From assembly GCA_946562005.1 (NCBI GenBank), contig CAMNVD010000063.1, forward strand, positions 1 to 6,429: 6,429 bases of DNA, read 5' to 3'. Below the pieces are notes generated by a model, which was not told where the DNA came from, did not search any database, and saw nothing but the letters and a program-made list of their open reading frames with translations. Shown piece by piece: positions 4,391 to 6,429 of this stretch. The DNA is from an uncultured Clostridia bacterium (GTDB lineage Bacteria; Bacillota; Dehalobacteriia; UBA4068; JAAVYR01). Position numbers and translations under genes: made by a program. Numbering within the stretch: the stretch's first letter is position 1; each line of letters begins with the position of its first letter.

Positions 4391-4581
4391 ATGAGAATGA
4401 CATTATTATGGGTTCTTATGCCATTTATTAGTTTTTTAGAGTGAGGTTCAATCTGGAAACAGAAGACAAATTTCTTGCTTGTTCTACATAACGTTCTGGC
4501 CAGGGAAAAGAAGAACTGAGAATGGCACATGAAAGTGTATACACGTGGATTTGCTTATTTTGATGAGGGGTGAAAGAAGAA
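4391..4581 (+). other. Untranslated leader of rpoB, about 185 nt
   Basis: No terminator, riboswitch or recognised leader motif was found. A short reading frame, ATG 4391 to TGA 4444 (17 codons, MRMTLLWVLMPFISFLE), lacks a ribosome-binding site and begins before the predicted transcript start. GTTCT (4493-4497) can pair with AGAAC (4512-4516). A perfect palindrome GTGTATACAC (4535-4544) overlaps CACGTG (4542-4547). The rpoB ribosome-binding site is GAGGGGTG (4565-4572), nine bases before the ATG. Confidence 0.55.
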
Positions 4582-6429
4582 ATGAATTATCCCAAAGCTA
4601 GCGGTAGTGGTTTAAGAGAACGCCGCAACTATGCTCGTATTCATGAAATTATTGAGATGCCCAATTTGATTGAAGTGCAAAAAAGCTCTTATCAATGGTT
4701 CCTCAGTGATGGTCTGAGAGAGGTGTTCAACGATGTTTCTCCTCTACAGGATTTTACTGGTAATTTGGTGCTGGAGTTTATTGATTATTCTCTGGGAGAA
4801 CCAAAGTATCCGGAAGAGGAATGTCAGGAACGGGATGCAACATATGCTGCGCCTCTAAGAGTAAAAGTTCGCTTAATTAATAAGGAAACTGGGGAGGTAA
4901 AGGAACAGGAAGTTTTCATGGGGGATTTCCCATTGATGACAGATAGCGGTACCTTTATTATCAACGGGGCGAAACGGGTTATCGTCAGCCAATTGGTGCG
5001 GTCTCCTGGGGTTTATTATCATGTGAATCTGGACGCCAGCGGAACCAAGATTTTCGGTTCTACGATTATTCCAAATCGTGGGGCTTGGTTGGAACTGGAA
5101 ACAGATGTCAACGGCTATATTTATACACGTATAGACCGTATGCGGAAAATCCCTGTTACAGTCCTGATTAAAGCATTGGGCTTTGGCACGCCGGAAGAAA
5201 TTTTTGCCGAATTTGGTGAAGATGAGGGACTGAAAAAGACCCTGGAAAAAGACGCAACGCAGAGCACAGAAGAGGCTTTGATTGAAATCTATAAAAGATT
5301 ACGTCCGGGGGAACCTCCAACAGTAGAGTCTGCTCGTTCTTTGTTGTATGGATTTTTCTTTGACCCGAAACGGTACGACCTGGCGAATGTGGGTCGTTAT
5401 AAAATCAATAAAAAGCTGCAAAATGGTATCTATCGTAGAGTCAACGAAGAAGGTTTGGTATGGAATGATGAAGCAGAAGCTTATCTGCCTAGCGACAATG
5501 TTCCTGCTAACAATGACTATATCCGTCATCTGACCAAAACAGATATCACTGGCTGCATTAAATATTTCTTGGAATTAGTCCAAGGGGAACACGAACCGGA
5601 TGATATTGACCATCTGGGAAATCGTCGTCTCCGTTGTGTAGGGGAATTATTGCAGAATCAATTCCGTATCGGTCTTGCTAGAATGGAACGGGTGGTACGG
5701 GAAAGAATGACCATCCAGGATGTAAGCGTTATCACACCGCAGGTGTTGATTAATATCCGTCCTGTGGTAGCAGCTATTAAGGAATTCTTTGGTTCCAGCC
5801 AATTATCCCAATTTATGGACCAAACAAATCCGCTGTCTGACTTAACCCATAAGAGAAGACTTTCTGCATTAGGGCCTGGGGGGCTTTCTCGTGAACGGGC
5901 TGGTTTTGAAGTCCGTGACGTACACCACAGTCACTATGGCAGAATGTGTCCTATTGAAACACCGGAAGGTCCAAACATCGGTTTGATTGGGTCTTTATCT
6001 GCTTATGCCCGTATCAATGAATTTGGTTTCATGGAAACCCCTTATCGCCGGGTAATTAACTGTCAGGTAACAGATGAAATCGATTATTTGACGGCAGATG
6101 AAGAAGACCAATATGTAATCGCTCAGGCTATTAAAACGGAAACTCGTGAGGATGGCAAGGAATATATCCCTGATGAACGTGTTATTGCCCGTCTCAGCGA
6201 TAAAATCATGTCTGTAGAAGCAAACAGAATCGAGTATATGGACATCAGTCCTAGACAGCTTGTTTCTGTGGCGACAGCCCTCATTCCTTTCTTGGAGCAC
6301 GATGACGCAAACCGTGCCTTGATGGGTGCTAATATGCAACGGCAATCGGTGCCTTTGCTGAAAGCCGATGCGCCATATGTTGGTACTGGTATGGAATTCC
6401 GCTGTGCGCAGGATTCTCGTGTAGGGGAA
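4582..6429 (+). CDS. rpoB: DNA-directed RNA polymerase subunit beta (5' part, runs off the window)
   Basis: The frame is open for 616 codons without a stop and is cut by the window edge, roughly half of the usual 1150-1250 residues. RpoB forms one jaw of RNA polymerase and shares the catalytic centre with RpoC. The N-terminus MNYPKASGSGLRERRNYARI leads into the protrusion, with SQLVRSPGVYYH near 136-147, and the lobe follows. The rifampicin region is at about 404-431 (GSSQLSQFMDQTNPLSDLTHKRR...SALG). At positions matching E. coli Q513, D516, H526 and S531 it has Q410, D413, H423 and S428, so no classic resistance change is seen. PIETPEGPNIGLIGS (457-471) and MGANMQRQSVPLL follow. The ATG has GAGGGGTG nine bases upstream. 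A short frame at 5348-5533 on the same strand is only its shadow. Confidence 0.98.
   Translation, partial: MNYPKASGSGLRERRNYARIHEIIEMPNLIEVQKSSYQWFLSDGLREVFNDVSPLQDFTGNLVLEFIDYSLGEPKYPEEECQERDATYAAPLRVKVRLINKETGEVKEQEVFMGDFPLMTDSGTFIINGAKRVIVSQLVRSPGVYYHVNLDASGTKIFGSTIIPNRGAWLELETDVNGYIYTRIDRMRKIPVTVLIKALGFGTPEEIFAEFGEDEGLKKTLEKDATQSTEEALIEIYKRLRPGEPPTVESARSLLYGFFFDPKRYDLANVGRYKINKKLQNGIYRRVNEEGLVWNDEAEAYLPSDNVPANNDYIRHLTKTDITGCIKYFLELVQGEHEPDDIDHLGNRRLRCVGELLQNQFRIGLARMERVVRERMTIQDVSVITPQVLINIRPVVAAIKEFFGSSQLSQFMDQTNPLSDLTHKRRLSALGPGGLSRERAGFEVRDVHHSHYGRMCPIETPEGPNIGLIGSLSAYARINEFGFMETPYRRVINCQVTDEIDYLTADEEDQYVIAQAIKTETREDGKEYIPDERVIARLSDKIMSVEANRIEYMDISPRQLVSVATALIPFLEHDDANRALMGANMQRQSVPLLKADAPYVGTGMEFRCAQDSRVGE

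Noticed and set aside
5788..5874. Rifampicin-resistance substitution in rpoB
   Set aside because: The residues at the main resistance positions (Q410, D413, H423 and S428 here) are the usual sensitive ones.
5995..6345. Minus-strand frame inside rpoB
   Set aside because: It is antisense to a continuous rpoB frame with no break and has no supporting features.

Overview
The window is a core-genome block of ribosomal protein and RNA polymerase genes from a low-to-moderate GC bacterium, most likely a Bacillota (Firmicutes). The gene order tuf - rpmG - secE - nusG - rplK - rplA - rplJ - rplL - (panD, opposite strand) - rpoB, the strong AGGAGGTG ribosome-binding sites and the L10 leader with its attenuator all fit that phylum. 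A placement in Negativicutes is possible from the general look of the proteins, but it is only a guess. All genes except panD lie on the + strand. No mobile element, CRISPR array, tRNA or rRNA is visible.

Layout: (1) 1-51 is the last 16 codons of tuf, followed by a long imperfect inverted repeat (54-121) and a compact terminator (141-165). (2) A promoter around 215-243 starts rpmG (297-446), secE (497-709), nusG (767-1291), rplK (1326-1751) and rplA (1857-2555), probably one transcription unit. The nusG start has a hairpin between its Shine-Dalgarno sequence and its ATG. The rplK-rplA spacer holds a hairpin beside the rplA ribosome-binding site that could be an L1 target. (3) A second promoter (2575-2603) drives an L10 leader with a terminator and a visible competing antiterminator, then rplJ (2819-3325) and rplL (3368-3745). 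A perfect 15-bp terminator, usable in both directions, ends this unit. (4) panD (3812-4204, minus) converges on rplL with its own extended -10 promoter. (5) A 377-base gene-free stretch (4205-4581) holds divergent promoters for panD and rpoB, an inverted repeat between them and a leader of about 185 nt. (6) rpoB (4582 to the window end) is open for 616 codons and is cut by the edge.

Together the genes cover protein synthesis (EF-Tu, L33, L11, L1, L10, L7/L12), transcription (NusG, RNA polymerase beta) and secretion (SecE). The notable departure is the pantothenate gene panD, inserted head-to-head with rpoB and tail-to-tail with rplL. It splits the usual rplJL-rpoBC unit and leaves rpoB under its own promoter, apart from L10-controlled attenuation. 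I saw no wholly new system. The interesting signals are regulatory RNA structures and this rearrangement.
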